The notes under the pieces are model-generated. The model was not told the origin of the DNA. It worked only from the letters and a program-made list of their open reading frames with translations, and searched no databases. A program made the translations under genes and the position numbers. From Echiichthys vipera (lineage: Eukaryota; Chordata; Actinopteri; Perciformes; Trachinidae), in NCBI GenBank assembly GCA_963691815.1, contig OY829660.1:3248466-3312465 (forward strand): a stretch of 64,000 nt of DNA, written 5' to 3'. This document shows, piece after piece, positions 1 through 11,779 of this stretch; the first letter of the stretch is position 1, and the number at the start of each line of letters is the position of its first letter.

Positions 1-798
1 ACAACTCCGGCGTAGAGTCAGTGCTCTTCGTTCTCGTCGACAAGCAGTGTTAGGAGTGAAAAGCAGAGCAGTTACCTCACACAAGCCTCTCAATGTGCCT
101 CCGAGCTGCTGCTGCTGCTGCTGAGGAGACTAAGTCCACATATTTCCTGTAACTCTCCGTGGTGATTTCTCTCTCTCTCTCCATTAGTTCACCCTGTTGA
201 TCTAAAGACACGCTCTATCTGCCCGTTTCCCTCTCTTCGATTCCCTTCTGTGTATCCTCTCAGCTCTCTTTATCTGTTTCCCCCTAAGTCCCTCCCTCTC
301 TCAGCCTCTCTCTCTCTCTCTCATACATCCCTTGACCCCCTCCCTCTCTCTCTCTCTCTCCGTCTCTCTCTCTCTCTCTCTCTCTCTCTGTCCATCACAG
401 TACTTTCATCCAATTCTCTCCCGCTTCTCTCTCCTGTCACTCACTCTCTCGGTTTTGTCTCTAAATTCAAATTTGCCTTACTGGTGTTAAGTATTGCGTT
501 GCCAAATCAGGCTGTGTATCATGAGAAATACACATTTGTGCTTTTTTCCCAAGGATGAGATATAAAGATCAATATCAGTCTTATAGTTATTGCTTCATTC
601 ACATCATACTGACAGTAGGAAATACTGAGTAACCTCCCATCAGTCCAACTTGGTCTGAGTTCTCATGTATTACTAGAAGATGCTGATGGTGATCCCTAGC
701 ATGCTAGCATTGTAGCCACAGTATTTCGCATAAAATACCTACTTTTGCTGCATTGCATATTTAGTGTGGTTCTTTAACAAGGAAAACCAGATACAAAC
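1..798. other. No gene recognised
   Basis: Starts with a CTG/TGC-rich stretch (about 105-125) and the CT tract, then AT-rich unique-looking DNA. The first 150 bp could be a first exon or UTR of something outside the window; nothing supports a specific call. Confidence 0.5.
160..392 (+). repeat. CT-rich low-complexity tract
   Basis: Repeated TCTCTC runs; the open frame across it is a low-complexity artefact. Confidence 0.9.
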
Positions 799-1179
799 AG
801 CTGGCCGCCCACGGCCCGTCTGAGAGAGGTGGGCTTTTGTAGAGCGCATTTGCACATGTACGAGCACGAGCGTGTGCACGTGTACGAGCACGAGCCTACG
901 GTGGTTCTGACGTCATTTATGTTCGCCTGTTCGGACATAGAAAATAGAAGGAGGGACCATGCGCAGACATTTAACAACAAATGTCAAAGCCACCCATCGC
1001 GATGACGTCATCAATGCGTGTGACTTGTTACGACGTGATGACGTATAGGCAGCAAGAAGCATTTGCGCGAGGCCCAGGCAGTGTGAGTACAAACGGGCCT
1101 GGGGCGCGGGGGGAGAGGGAGGGGGGACAAGTACCCTAAAGCCCGGGGCGTGGTGCGGAAGGACAGTGTGATTGCGCCC
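799..1179 (+). mobile_element. Harbinger-like MITE, copy 1 (left end and domain fossil missing)
   Basis: Runs from CTGGCCGCCCACGGCCCGTC to the right terminal repeat GACAGTGTGATTGCGCCC, followed by TAA. The Myb-like fossil segment is deleted. Family definition is given under the copy at 60238. Confidence 0.8.
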
Positions 1180-1283
1180 TAAGAGCTTTGCAGGTAAGGA
1201 GAAGGATTTTAAATGATATTCTAGATTTTACAGGTAGCCAGTGCAGATACAAACAGTGTGTAGGTCATTTTAGCTGAATTGAT

Positions 1284-1385
1284 TGTTCTCCCCGTGTCTG
1301 CGTGGGTTTTCTCCGGGTTCTCCGGTTTTCTCCCACAGTCCAAAGACGTGCAGGTGTTCGGTTCATTGATGACTCTAAATCCATA
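1284..1385 (+). mobile_element. SINE (family B) internal fragment
   Basis: GTTCTCCCCGTGTCTGCGTG through CAAAGACGTGCAGGTGTTCG to TGATGACTCTAAAT. Confidence 0.75.
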
Positions 1386-1390
1386 AATTT

Positions 1391-1702
1391 TGCCGCCATT
1401 GTTGTTGTTGTTGATGTCCCGGGGCATTGTCCGTCGTTCTATTTTCTATGTCCGAACAGGCGCACATAAATGACGTCAGAACCGCCGTAGGCTTCGTGCT
1501 CGTGCTCGTAAACGTGCACACGTTCGTGCTCATACATGTGCAAACGCGCTCTACAAAAGCCCACCTCTCTCAGACGGGCCGTGGACGGCCAGCTGGCCGC
1601 AGTTATGCACGGAGCGGTTGCCTCACACTGGTCAAACGCACTAGGCTTTAGCCAAAAAAAAACGGTTTTGGCGCGGTGCGGAAGGACAGTGTGAGTGCGC
1701 CC
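1391..1702 (-). mobile_element. Harbinger-like MITE, copy 2 (half element)
   Basis: Inverted copy from GCCGCCATTGTTG to the terminal GTGAGTGCGCCC, followed by TAA. The other half is missing. It abuts a SINE fragment at 1284-1385. Confidence 0.8.
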
Positions 1703-2399
1703 TAACACTCACACTAGCTAGCTTTACAAGGTGCAACCGAATGCCTAAACAAAAGACATTCAGGTGATCAAAATGTTATATGTAACTTTGATGAAGCTAA
1801 AACACACTGAGAGGGTTAATGTACACAGTGCAATAGATACACATTGCTGAACCTCTATCCTGTCACAAGCATGGCAACCTGCCAATCACAACGTAATTAT
1901 CTTCTAATTGGGACCATAATTTACAAAATGAACATCGGGCTTTATTGAAGAAGAAAAACTAGTGATTGCGACCAAAGAAGGAAAATAATATTAGTCCGTT
2001 TATCGCACCAGTTAATGAGCATTATTAAATTATACTCAAAAAGCAAATAGGTGGAAGCAAGACGTCAAAGGATGAAAACAAATGTATGACATTTCTTTTA
2101 AATGTAAAGTATTTAAAGCTGTTTTTTTATATTTTTCCCTCGTTCTGGCAGAGCCTTTCCCTCTGCCTCGTCCTCTCTTCTCTTTTTATTTTATTCCCTT
2201 GTTCCCTCCCCCTCCTCCAGCACCCATCCCTCCCAGTAAAGAGTTCAGAGTTGTCGACAGAGTATCAGTTGTGACGATTCCAGGCAAGCCGTTTGTTTCT
2301 CTGCCGGCTGTTTTCGTTATATTGTGGCAAAGACGCAATCTGACTGCATCTCCCCTGAGCTTCCCGAGCAGAGCTCCCTCCCAGCTTTTAATCACAAAC

Positions 2400-2609
2400 A
2401 CACACGCACGCAGGCACGCGCACACGTATGCCGCACGCACACACACACACACACACACACACAGCTCTTACAAGTATGCCTGTTATGACAACCAAGCACA
2501 CGGTGACTTCTGCATTAATATTGAGCAAAAACACAGGATGACTTAACCTGTAAGTATGGTTGTGTATGAAAAAATGGAAAGCATGCACACAAATAAACCT
2601 GGACACATG

Positions 2610-2649
<40 letters not shown>

Positions 2650-2775
2650 CACACGCACACACACACACACAAACAAACATTTGATTTATCTGACCTGCAT
2701 GCAGACATACTGAAAACACAGAAACACACCTCTGACGTGACGTGAATTCACAGCCACACACACACACACAAACTA
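2400..2775 (+). repeat. Cluster of CA microsatellites
   Basis: (CA)n runs at about 2436-2462, 2609-2674 and 2753-2770, interrupted by ACG and AAAC. A 14-C run lies at 2790. Confidence 0.93.
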
Positions 2776-3374
2776 AACTGTGGATTAGTGCCCCCCCCCC
2801 CCCTCCCTTCTAAACACAAGCACAAGCACCCTCATTTCGCCATCTAACCAATTACAGACTTAACATATGATGCTGTGTTGCTGCAATTGTGTGTTCACAG
2901 CTGATATATCTTTATTATTAATGTGTGTGTACTGGGGCCAGTCACATGCAGCCTCATTACTTAACAGCATGCTGCTCGGTCTCCCTGGCTGAGTAGTTTG
3001 ATGGATGATCAGAGCTCTTCTATATGTGTCTTTAATCTAACTGCTAATCAGAAAGGCTGCAGCTGTTGCATTTTTGATAGAGTCTTGATGGATGAATGTC
3101 CCTCACTGCTGACTGACCTATATACAGAACAAACACCACCCTGCTATTTTTCTCTCTAACCTTTTTCCCTGTCTGCCTTTATCTCATTGACAGACTACCG
3201 TAGTGTGCCTCCCTCTCTGCCCATGCTATTTCCACTTTGTCTCTCTCTTATCACACTCACTCACAAATCTGAGGCAGAGACAAAAACAGATGAGCAGAAC
3301 ACAAACATTTGAACTCTCACTGTTTCTTCTACAAACTGGTGTTCTTCCTATCATTATTAGTGTTGAATTTGTGT

Positions 3375-3376
<2 letters not shown>

Positions 3377-3411
<35 letters not shown>
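3377..3411 (+). repeat. (CA)n microsatellite
   Basis: About 17 perfect CA units. Confidence 0.95.
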
Positions 3412-3412
<1 letters not shown>

Positions 3413-3984
3413 ATCAAACAAAAGTTATCTCAGGACACTTTACAGTGTAGGTATAGACCACACACTATGACTTATTTATGATTTACACAGACCCAATAAT
3501 AACCTTCCCTTTAACAGACAGGAACGTCAGACAGACCCAGCTCTGTGGAGGACGCACATCTGTCTGCACCGGTTGGGGAGGAAGAGAAGGAGAGAGAGAG
3601 AGAGAAAAGATGGACAGGGAGAGACAAAGACAGACACAAAGACAGACAGAGAGACACTTCCAGCGATGCAAGCAACCACAAAAGTAACAGTAACTACAAT
3701 AATATCTATAGTAATGTGAATATGATTTATATGTTATGGCAGTTAATAAAGTAGAATAGTAGAAACAAGCACAGCTAAGGTGATAGAATATGACAATGAT
3801 AATAATAATGGTGGTAAATATGATCAACGATGAGTATCAAGTAATAAAAGCTGCGATACAGCGAGACAAACGTTTCACTGATGGTGTTTTTATGGCTACA
3901 AATTGTATTATTTATAAGACTAATGATAGTTTATATGAGTAATAGTGATAACAGCAGCAGGAAGCGTCATGTAGGACCACGGCA

Positions 3985-4276
3985 GCAGGCACCACCACGA
4001 TAGAGAAACAACTCAGGGCTCATAAGCCCTAGCTGTAAGATTTATCAAAAAGGAAAGTTTTAAGTTTGCTCTTAAATATGGGGACAGTGTCTGCCTCCCG
4101 AATAACACCTGGGAGTTGGTTCCACAGGAGAGGAGCTTGGTAGCTGAAGGCTCTGCCTCCATTTCTACTTTTGGAGACCATAGGAACGACGAGTAGCCCT
4201 GCACTCTCAGAGCGCAGCGATCTAGTCGGGTAATACGGTACTGTGAGCTCTTTAAGACACGACGGAGCCTGACCAA
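3985..4276 (-). mobile_element. L2-type LINE C-terminal fragment
   Basis: The minus strand encodes GGRAFSYQAPLLWNQLPGVI and FKSKLKTFLFDKSY, the characteristic C-terminal end of L2-like ORF2 proteins. A MITE interrupts it at 4277. Confidence 0.75.
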
Positions 4277-4279
4277 TAA

Positions 4280-4552
4280 GGGCGCAATCACACTGTCCTT
4301 CCGCACCGGGCCAAAACAGGTTTTTCGGGTCAAGTCTAGTGCGTTTGACCAGTGTGAGTGTACCCGCTCCGCGCATAACTGCGGCCAGCTGGCCGTCCAC
4401 GGCCCGCCTGAGAGAATTGGGCTTTTGTAGAGGACGTTTGCACATGTACGATCAGAGCATGAGCACGTGTACGAGCACGAGCGTGAGCACGTGTACGAGC
4501 ACGAGGCCTACGGCGGCTCTCACGTCATTTATGTGCGCCTGTTCGGACATAC
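4280..4552 (+). mobile_element. Harbinger-like MITE, copy 3 (left half)
   Basis: TAA at 4277-4279 precedes GGGCGCAATCACACTGTCC. The copy stops at TTCGGACAT, where a LINE fragment begins. It is inserted into an antisense L2-type LINE end (3985-4276). Confidence 0.8.
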
Positions 4553-5138
4553 AATCTAGCTGAGAAGCTGAGATCCTTCAACGTGTGCAGCAAGATGTTG
4601 CAGATCTTTTATCAGTCTGTGGTGACCAGTGTACTTTTCTTTGATGTGGTTTGTTGGGGAAGCAGCATCGGAGCCAGCGACACCAACAGACTCAAATAAG
4701 TGATCAGGAAGGCTGGCTCTGTGATTGGCTGCAAAAAGGACACTCCGGAGGCTGTGGTGGAGAGGAGGAGAGGAGGATGCTCTGGAGGCTTTGGTGGAGA
4801 GGAGGAGAGGAGGATGCTCTGGAGGCTGTGGTGGAGAGGAGGAGAGGAGGACGCTCTGGAGGCTGTGGTGGAGAGGAGGACGCTCTGGAGGCTGTGGTGG
4901 AGAGGAGGACGCTCTGGAGGCTGTGGTGGAGAGGAGGACGCTCTGGAGGCTGTGGTGGAGAGGAGGACCCTCTGGAGGCTGTGGTGGAGAGGAGGACACT
5001 GAAAAAACTGCTCTCCATCATGGATCATCCTCTTCACCCTCTCCAACTCACACTGGTCAGACAGCGGAGCAGCTTCTCCAGAAGGCTGCTTCAGCCTCGC
5101 TGTCGTGGCAACAGATACAGGAAATCTTTCCATCACTG

Positions 5139-5197
<59 letters not shown>

Positions 5198-5203
5198 TAT
5201 ACA

Positions 5204-5242
<39 letters not shown>

Positions 5243-5468
5243 CTACTGTTTGTTTTGTATATATTTTGATTGTTATAGTATATTTTGCACATTATTGTTG
5301 TATATATTATTATTGTGTATTGTTTATAGCACACTGTGCACTGTATATATACACTATGTATATATTGGATTCTATGTATGTTATGTACAAAGTGTTTATT
5401 TGCTGACCCACTACTGCTGTTACACAACCATTTCCCAGTTGGGGATCATTAAAGTAATTCTATTCTAG
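4553..5468 (+). mobile_element. LINE 3' end with an internal 29-bp repeat expansion
   Basis: The conceptual frame reads AEKLRSFNVCSKMLQIFYQS..VVCWGSS..VIRKAGSVIG..EAVVERRTLKKLLSIMDHPLHPL with breaks, as in the RT C-terminal region of common fish LINEs. The GGCTGTGGTGGAGAGGAGGA unit inside it is expanded to 8-9 copies (4747-4998). The tail is TTGGGGATCATTAAAGTAAT. Confidence 0.8.
5141..5242 (+). repeat. (AT)n microsatellite
   Basis: TA repeats with ACATATAT interruptions, within the 3' region of a LINE fragment. Confidence 0.95.
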
Positions 5469-5989
5469 TCTAGCTGTCAGTCTGTTTCATATTTTGCACT
5501 GTTTTGTGTCTAATTAAGAGAAATGCCTCCTCATAATTAGGGCCAAACATATAAAGTAGCTGTCTAAGAATTATATACTGGCTTTTCATTAAAACAGACA
5601 CACACACAGAGTCAAGCACACAGCCACACTGTGTATGGCTGTCATTTATGCTCCAGTACAGTTGGGTCTTAGTGCTGGCAGAGCAATCATATACTGTAGC
5701 TCTGAAGGGCATTAGTGAATCAAATGCACTCTCCTCCATCAGCACAAATGAATTAAAAGCAGCCTTTAGATTGCAACGTGCACACAGTCATACTATAGTC
5801 CCTGCTGCTGTGAGTGTGTCGTGTTTGTGAGCACTTTCCACTACATGTGCACACACACACACAGCAATGTAGATGTTGAGCATTTAGCATACAATCATAA
5901 GCAAACCATGCATGCTATTGTTGTTTTCTCTGCTCTGTGAAGTCAATTAAGGTGGTCGACGATCAAGTGATTATGAGTGGACTCAACAA

Positions 5990-5995
<6 letters not shown>

Positions 5996-6059
<64 letters not shown>

Positions 6060-6182
6060 TGTGTCTCTGTGTGTCTGTGTGTGTGTGTGTCTGTGTTCTT
6101 TGGTCAGCTTCTGCACAGATGGTATGGCGTGCCCCTTTAGAGATGCACAACTTAATCCCTCAAACACATGGTGGGTTTAATC

Positions 6183-6263
<81 letters not shown>

Positions 6264-6296
6264 TGTGTGGGTGTGTGTGTGTGTGCATTTGTGAGA
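5996..6296 (+). repeat. Two GT microsatellites with a unique spacer
   Basis: (GT)n at about 5996-6100 with TCTGTCT interruptions, and at 6184-6296. The 80-bp spacer holds no recognised feature. Confidence 0.95.
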
Positions 6297-6599
6297 GTGT
6301 GTGAGTGGGTTGGGTAGACGTGATATGTGGACAGCATGCTGCATCCAATCAAGTGGTTATGGCTGTGAATATGAAAGGTAATGTTAGTATTCTGTGCGTG
6401 GCATTAGCGCAGAAACTTAGAAACAAAAAAACTTGCTGTATTAAAGTGTTCTTTTTGTTTCTTTGGCTCCCACCCACACATATGCATACACACAGCTTTC
6501 CACAGCAGAAGAGAACACATTTGTTTTTCCAGTAATATATCATTTAAAAGCCTCCAACTCCAACCACTATGCAATCAGTCCAGAGGGCTAATGTCACGA

Positions 6600-7287
6600 C
6601 CTGGCTCTTAAAGTGTAATTGTGGAGCAAAGTCATCCCATGCTGTTCTTCATCACTTACATACATCAAATCAATACAGTCTTTTTTCGTGTAACAACGAT
6701 TAATGGAGAAATCTGGTAGAGTCGCTAACAGCCGGGCGAGGCTAACACTGATTAGCTCAGGGCGGCAAGTTGGACGCATTCAAACGGCTTTTTTAACCAC
6801 TAATTCTGCTCAAAATAACAGCAAACCTCAACAGTATGACAAGAGTCCTTACAGACAAAGCAAAGCACCAACAGCGTAGTGAGTGAAGCCAGAGTTTATT
6901 AAAGAGTGTTTTAAAGACTTACCTATTGGCCCAGGTACCAGGCGCTCTCATAGTAAAGTCCATTCAAGTGGATTACCAAAGTCAATCCCAAAGGAAGGAG
7001 CCCATTGGTGCTTTGTTGTGTGTGTAGGGACTCTTCTCATGCTGCTGCAGAGGTTTGCTGTTATTTTGAGCAGCATTAGTGGTTAAAAAAGACCTTTGAA
7101 TGCCTTCACCGTACTGCCCCGAGCTAACCACTGTTAGCCACGTCCAGCTATTAGCATCTGTTAGTGACTCTCCTTGTTAATAGTTGTTACACGAAAAAAA
7201 ACTCTCTCGATGACTTATTTGATGTATGTAAGTGCCGAAAAAGACAATGGGATGATTTTAGCGCCGGAATTACACTTTACAAAGAAG
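6600..7287. repeat. Long inverted repeat (about 275-bp arms, about 130-bp spacer)
   Basis: The left arm (about 6600-6875) and the reverse complement of the right arm (about 7005-7287) share long blocks: TAAAGTGTAATT, ATCATCCCAT, CACTTACATACATCAAAT, TTCGTGTAACAA, GGCATTCAAA/GACGCATTCAAA, TTTTTTAACCACTAAT, GCTCAAAATAACAGCAAACC and CAAAGCACCAA. Estimated identity is 75-85% by eye. It could be a foldback transposon or the long terminal repeats of a DNA element. No coding sequence was recognised in it. Confidence 0.8.
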
Positions 7288-10104
7288 CTGTGCACTGTGT
7301 TGCGCAGTGTGTCTGTTTTGCTGCGGTTCTTTGCCACGGGTACATGTTTTAATGCATTTTTCCCACTGAACCCGTCAGGGAAGGATTATCAAGTGTAAAA
7401 GAAGACATCTGGCTCCGTGAGACAGTTGATAGAGTGGAGGCAGCGCATCAGTCTTGTTATTCTGCTCGCGGGGTTCGTCTCCCATGTGATTTGCATTCAT
7501 GTGTGGTTTTAAAAAATCCATTTCTTATGTCACATGGAAAACGTATTCACTAAAGGTTATGAGATTATGGCCAGTGTGGCGTATGACACCTTTACATTCC
7601 CTGAAATATACAATAAAGCAGGTTGGACGCTTTTGCATTTTTAAATCATCACTTTATTGGGATTAATGGTGATCGATGATGTGTTTGGCATAGTTAGAGA
7701 ACATTCAGTATCTTTTTAATGACAGATTTACAAGTTCTACGTCTTTTTACGCGCCCTTTTTTGAGAACGTGCATTGAAACTAAAGCAGAAACCCTGGCTT
7801 GACAAATGAACTCTAAAGTGAGCATCGTAGTATCGCTTAACTGTGATCGCAAGTTTCCTATTTGTCGATCCTGGTTATCCGAAAAAACCCTGGGGATGTT
7901 CAGCACACTTCGCAGTACACCCCTCTGCGTGACAATTACACAGGTTATTTATCAACAGGTGAGCTGGATTACTCCCTCTTGATTGGAGCTGCTACCTGGT
8001 GTTCTCCTATCAGCATTTGCAGAGAGCCGAGCAGGAAGTAGGAGGGATGGGACCCACTGGACCAATAAGTGATTGGGGACCACCCGTCCTACTCAGCATA
8101 ATAACATTTACACACAGGGTCAAGCACAGGGCAGGTGATAGCAACAGGCGTAACAGTGCATATAGAAGTCAGCAGCAGCAGGGTGGCTGCTCTCCAAGGC
8201 ATCAGTGCATTACATACCATTTACACACCGACACACCTTTCATTTTCTCACTCTGTCTGTATTATGCAGGTGGCCATGGGAGAAGACATTAGTTTGCAAT
8301 TCTTCCTAATGTAGACACTTAGGGCGCACTCACACTGTCCTTCCGCACCGGGCCAAAACAGGTTTTTGGGGTCAAGCCTAGTGCGTTTGACCAGTGTGAG
8401 TGCAACCGCTCTGTGCATAACTGCGGCCAGCTGTCCGTCCATGGCCCGTCTGAGAGAGGTGGGCTTTTGTAGAGCGCGTTTGCACATGTATGAGCACGAG
8501 CACGACGTCTACGGCGGCTCTCACGTCATTTATGTGCGCCTGATAGGACATAGAAAATAGAAGGACGGACCATGCGCGGACATTTTACAACAACAACAAC
8601 AATGGCAGCGAAAGGTTCACGTTGGTGTGATGCGGAGGTGGAGTGTTTACTGCAGATTTGGTCGATGAAAAGATTCAAAAACAGTCGACAAGACGCACAA
8701 AAACTCTGAGGTCTATGGAAAGATTTGTATCGTCGCGATGACGTCAACGTGTGACGTGTTACGGCATTTTGGTCGCTGCAGATACAGCGTTTGCTTGCGT
8801 TAGCTGGCTAGCACTCGAATTAGTTGGTAACTTAAGAAAACTGAGAAACTGACACAGACACAGACTGTACTCTGTTTGACTTCACACGCGTCCTCCTGTC
8901 TAAGGCCTCGTTCACACAGCCTCCGGCAGCAGCGGTGATTCGCCACAGGGTTGCGCAGTGGTGGAAATGCCAATTAAATGGCTTGTTTGAGTGACATCCT
9001 GTTTAACCCCCCGGGCTTTTTATCTCACAATTATCTTGACATTGCAGACCACACTTGAAGGCAGCTTCAAGACGGAGGGACTGAGCGACCGTGTTTCAGT
9101 TTGGTGCAGAAAACAATCAGCTGTTGTGCTTGTCTTTCGCTATTTCACCCTCATAGTTGTAGAAAACGCTCTTGTAGCAGTGATAGAGGCCGGATGTGTC
9201 CTGTTGATTGCACAGGACTCTCACGCCACCTCAAACGGACTGCGATAAGTCTGATGGCATTGGCCAACACAGTGTGACATCGGGTTGCGTTTCTCTAAAA
9301 GTCGAATCAGTCTCAACAGGCTGCTGTTTTTGTTGTTGTTGTTGTTGTTGTTTTGTCATCCCCTCGTGACCCCGACTGCCGCAGTCTTAATGAATGGGAG
9401 GACTTCGCCAGTCTAGTCTGAAGTTCTCTTGTGTTTGATGCAAGTTACATGTGGAGAGAGATGGGGACTGGGACGCAGGGACTTAAAACTTGACTAACCC
9501 GTTCTCAAAACACTTGAGACTGAACTTGGACTTTGAGATTTTTGAACAATCTTTATTTTATTTATTAGCATTAACATTAAGGACTTGTCTGACAAGCTGA
9601 ACAAATAATTCCCTCCCTTATTATCATGTGAACAATAGAAATAAGAAATAAGTAGAATAAAAAAATACATATGTATCCGCCTTAAATGAATTCTGTTGTG
9701 ATCTGGCACTGTTGGGGATATTGGTGGGAAAGGCTCTACTACATGAATTATGGTTTAATGAATTAATGAATCACCTTATTAATTATTGAACGGGCACCAC
9801 GCCAACATCTACAGAAGATAAAATAAGCTTGTCTCAAAAACAAGAGCACTAACTTAGAATGACGCTTGACTTATTCATAACGTATTGTTTTTAAAATACA
9901 ACACTGAACTTCTTTGAAGCAAAGTCCGGCAGAAAGGTACTTACTAAACTAACCAGGTTACAAAAGTAAGTTATACAACAGTAGGCTATACCAAAATAAA
10001 TAAGAGTAAAAACTGATGAATAGACTGTGCAATGGACAAGACGAGACAAGAGGGGGTCTAAACCTGAAGACTGAACGAGGCAGCTTGTGTCTGCCATCTC
10101 TGAG
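7288..10104. other. Intergenic, apart from MITE copy 4
   Basis: 7288-8318 and 8768-10104 are mostly unique-looking. CTTGAGACTTGGACTT-like low-copy repeat sequence at 9490-9560 resembles 60990-61085. No exon recognised. Confidence 0.5.
8322..8767 (+). mobile_element. Harbinger-like MITE, copy 4 (right end missing)
   Basis: TTA at 8319-8321 precedes GGGCGCACTCACACTGTCCT. It includes the Myb-like fossil (about 8603-8740) and breaks off after GTGACGTGTTACGGCAT. Confidence 0.85.
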
Positions 10105-10378
10105 TCCGGTTTCGGGTCCATACGTGACTTGGCTGGGAACTGGAGGGTCGCTGGTTCAAGTCCCTGTGTGGACCATATATGGAGCATGGACTGGTGGCTG
10201 GAGAGGTGCCAGTTCATCTCCTGGGAACTGCCGAGGTGCTGTTGAGCAAGGCACCAAACCCCTAACTGCTCGGGGCGCAGGTCACTGGCAGCCCCCTCGC
10301 TCTAACATCTCTCCACTAGTTGCATGTATATAGGTCCTGTCTGTGCATGTGTGTATTTCGGGCGTGTGTGTGTGTGTA
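10105..10378 (+). mobile_element. tRNA-derived SINE (family A), + copy of an inverted pair
   Basis: The head resembles a tRNA with a B-box-like GCTGGTTCAAGTCCCTGTGT. The body runs through GGTGCCAGTTCATCTCCTGG to GGCAGCCCCCTCGCTCTAAC and a GT-rich tail. A LINE-type end (TTTATTAATCCCGCAACGAGG) follows at about 10400. Confidence 0.8.
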
Positions 10379-10457
10379 ACAAGGTGCGGTTGGAAGGAGA
10401 ATTACTTTATTAATCCCGCAACGAGGAAATTCAATTTTTTCAATCTATTATTATTTT

Positions 10458-10735
10458 TCATGTTACACACACAGACCGGAAATACACACACATGCACAAA
10501 CAGGACCTACTGTATATACATGCAATTAAGGAGAGCTGTTTGATGTTAGAGCGAGGGGGCTGCCAGAGCAGTTGGGAGTTCAGTGCCTTGCTCAACAGTA
10601 CCTCAGCAGTGCCCAGGAGATGAACTGGCACCTCTCCAGCCACCAGTCCATGCTCCATACATGGTCCACACAGGGATTTGAACCAGCGACCCTACAGTTC
10701 CCAGCCAAGTCACCTATGGACTGAGCTGAGGCTAT
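10458..10735 (-). mobile_element. tRNA-derived SINE (family A), - copy of an inverted pair
   Basis: Reverse-oriented copy: tail at about 10470, B-box complement at about 10678, and tRNA-like head ending CCTATGGACTGAGCTGAG. With the copy at 10105 it forms a tail-to-tail inverted pair. Confidence 0.8.
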
Positions 10736-11265
10736 GTGTAGTATGAACCATTCTTCCTTTGTCAAAGGAAAACTTGAATTCATAAGCAATAAAATGAACC
10801 CTTGTTGAACTTTATAGCTGATGAGCAACAGTTTATTATAGTGCGAATGTGTGAAAACTAGATAGATTCTGTTGTGGAAATGAGACTTTTGCTGCTGCAG
10901 TGAGCACATTTCTTAGCTGACGTCTTTAAATGGAAGAAAAAGCCCAATAGTGTTTCTGCGTTCTGATTCTCATCTGATTGTCACAGCTGAAGATGGTGCG
11001 CGTGTCAGTGAAGATTCATTTATTGCACAATTCTGCTCTCTAGTGGGTAAATGATAAAATGGCTGCCTAACTGTTGAGCTGCTCTTTGATGTTGTTATTA
11101 TTGGTGCTAAACTAATTAATGCATTCAACATATTCCTAATATTTTCACGTTAACCAAAATGGGTCACTTTTTCTTATGAAAGAAGAAAACAGATGGGTAA
11201 ACTTTAGTGCAATCATAGTCAATTATTATGCATTCATAATGAGTGTAGTCATGATGCTTTATGGC

Positions 11266-11610
11266 TACACTCATCTTCATCCGCTTATCCAGGGTCGGGT
11301 CTCAGGGGCAGCAGCTTTAGCAGGGGACCCCAAACTTCCCTTTCCCGGGCCACATTAACCAGCTCTAACTGGGGGATCCCGAGGCGTTCCCAGGCCAGTG
11401 TGGAGATCTAATCTCTCCACCTGGTCCTGGGTCTTCCCCGAGGCCTCCTCCCAGCTGGACGTGCCTGGAACACCTCCCTAGGGAGGCGCCCAGGGTTCAT
11501 CCTTACCAGATGATCCTGAACCACCTCAACTGGCTCCTTTCAACGCAAAGGAGCAGCGGCTCTACTCTGAGTTCCTCACGGATGCTGAACTTCTCCCCCT
11601 CTCTCTAAAA
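11266..11610 (-). mobile_element. LINE 3' end, second family
   Basis: The reverse complement gives the LVRM..GRLPREVFQARPAGRRP..RTTWRDYI..LAWERLGIPQ..LVNVAREREVWGPLL type C-terminus found in many fish LINEs. An ATT-rich tail follows. Confidence 0.8.
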
Positions 11611-11779
11611 AATATTATTATTAATATTATTGTTATTATTATTATTATATAAGATCATCGAATGTAAAACTATAGACAACTAGATCCTGTCCTACATACT
11701 CCATTTCAGTAGGTGGCGGTGATCACCCTACAGTTGGTATATCAATCCGCCAAAACATGCAAAGAAGAAGTAATGCGCC

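Larger units (their letters stand above)
1706..3984. other. Intergenic, microsatellite-rich
   Basis: Apart from the CA tracts and a GA-rich GAGAGAGAGAGAGAAAAG stretch at 3590, no coding or transposon signature was seen. Confidence 0.5.

Noticed and set aside
4651..5468. Glycine/arginine-rich 164-247-codon frames that look like RNA-binding RGG proteins
   Set aside because: They come from the 29-bp repeat in a LINE remnant followed by a TA microsatellite.
10130..10180. tRNA gene suggested by the GGTTCAAGTCC box
   Set aside because: No full cloverleaf; A and B boxes belong to SINE heads, and the sequence continues as SINE body.
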